DNA from: an uncultured Coriobacteriaceae bacterium
GTDB lineage: Bacteria; Actinomycetota; Coriobacteriia; Coriobacteriales; QAMH01
Assembly (NCBI GenBank): GCA_902783925.1
Contig: CACZSV010000219.1
Span: 1 to 13,448, forward strand
Reading direction: 5' to 3'
Length of the DNA stretch: 13,448 bases
Shown here: positions 13,090 to 13,448 of the stretch, one piece after another
Layout of the letters: every line of letters begins with the position of its first letter
How positions within the stretch are numbered: the first letter of the stretch is position 1
Position numbers and translations under genes: made by a program
Notes under the pieces: model-generated
Seen by the model: only the letters and a program-made list of their open reading frames with translations
Told to the model about the DNA's origin: nothing
Databases searched by the model: none

Positions 13090-13448
13090 ATGCATTGCGC
13101 GAAATGCGGCTATAACAATTTAACAAATGCACGAGTCTGCGCGAAATGCGGCACACCACTTGCCTCGGCGCCAAAACGACCTGCTCGTGCGCGCGGAGAG
13201 CGCAAGACCGTGCAATTGCCCTCATATGAGGCCACGCATGAAAAGGCGCAGCAATCGAAACCGCAGGCACGCGATGAGAACGAGCGCCCGTGGGAGGCTC
13301 GCATCCCCACGCGTGAAAAACGAGCAGCGCAGCGCGATGATCGAGCTGCGCAAGCCACAAAAATGCAGCAAGCTCAAAACGAGCAGCTCGAGCAAAACCA
13401 AGTCGAGCAGCCCGAACAGATCAAACAGGTCGAGCGAACCCAAGCGGA
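13090..13448 (+). CDS. Zinc-ribbon protein, 3' end cut by window
   Basis: The first 119 residues of a plus-strand protein that continues beyond the window. It opens with a compact zinc ribbon: MHCAKCGYNN followed by VCAKCGTPL, that is CxxC (Cys3, 6), ten residues, CxxC (Cys17, 20). After it comes a low-complexity, highly charged region rich in Gln, Glu, Lys, Arg and Ala, becoming Gln/Glu-repetitive near the edge (EQLEQNQVEQPEQ, about 99-111), probably disordered or coiled-coil. Actinobacterial and Firmicute proteins with this N-terminal ribbon often continue into a membrane helix and an extracellular domain, but none is visible here. The ATG at 13090 has GAGGAG 6 bases upstream. It is divergent from the yihY-type gene. 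Function cannot be assigned from this part. Confidence 0.82.
   Translation, partial: MHCAKCGYNNLTNARVCAKCGTPLASAPKRPARARGERKTVQLPSYEATHEKAQQSKPQARDENERPWEARIPTREKRAAQRDDRAAQATKMQQAQNEQLEQNQVEQPEQIKQVERTQA

Noticed and set aside
12839..13360. Minus-strand open frame of 173 codons ending exactly at the yihY start
   Set aside because: It overlaps the zinc-ribbon gene, has an atypical Cys/Arg/His-rich composition and no convincing SD. A short leader peptide from about 12937 that couples to yihY cannot be excluded, but there is no positive evidence.
1..13448. CRISPR arrays, insertion sequences, prophage or toxin-antitoxin genes
   Set aside because: No regularly spaced repeats, transposase or integrase motifs, terminal inverted repeats or toxin-antitoxin pairs were seen on either strand.

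Overview
The window is ordinary core chromosome of a Gram-positive, actinobacterial-type organism. Moderate-to-high GC, translated sequences resembling Coriobacteriia (Eggerthellaceae-like) homologues, frequent TTG/GTG starts with strong GGAGG-type Shine-Dalgarno (SD) sites, and a sortase/secretome-style Ser/Ala-rich surface protein suggest class Coriobacteriia. That placement is inferred from sequence character only and should be treated as tentative. No insertion sequence, prophage, CRISPR array or toxin-antitoxin pair is visible.

Left block, minus strand, read right to left: a SurA-N-type lipoprotein, pgk, tpiA, gpmI, secG, then the first 19 bases of a tRNA-Leu running off the left edge. 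pgk, tpiA and gpmI encode three steps of lower glycolysis. pgk and tpiA are tightly coupled. A strong intrinsic terminator (19-bp stem plus T6) lies between tpiA and gpmI, so gpmI and secG must depend on read-through or on other promoters. secG has a good candidate promoter overlapping the end of gpmI.

Middle, plus strand: two coupled genes (5219-6176) of unknown function. One encodes an 81-residue acidic protein with a C-terminal membrane anchor. The other encodes a secreted or anchored Ser/Ala-rich protein ending in a duplicated CxxCGGxHxSAY module with His-rich repeats. This pair is the least explained part of the window.

Right block, minus strand: yihY-type membrane protein, rpsA (ribosomal protein S1 with four S1 domains and an Ala/Glu tail), mnmA (tRNA U34 thiolase with three candidate Fe-S cysteines), a 68-residue orphan, coaE and uvrB. 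mnmA, the orphan gene and coaE are packed within 6-8 bp of each other. The rpsA leader folds its own SD into a hairpin, which suggests translational control. At the right edge a plus-strand zinc-ribbon protein begins and is cut by the window end; it is divergent from yihY.

The largest gene-free stretch is 251 bp (12839-13089), so no gap exceeds 300 bp.
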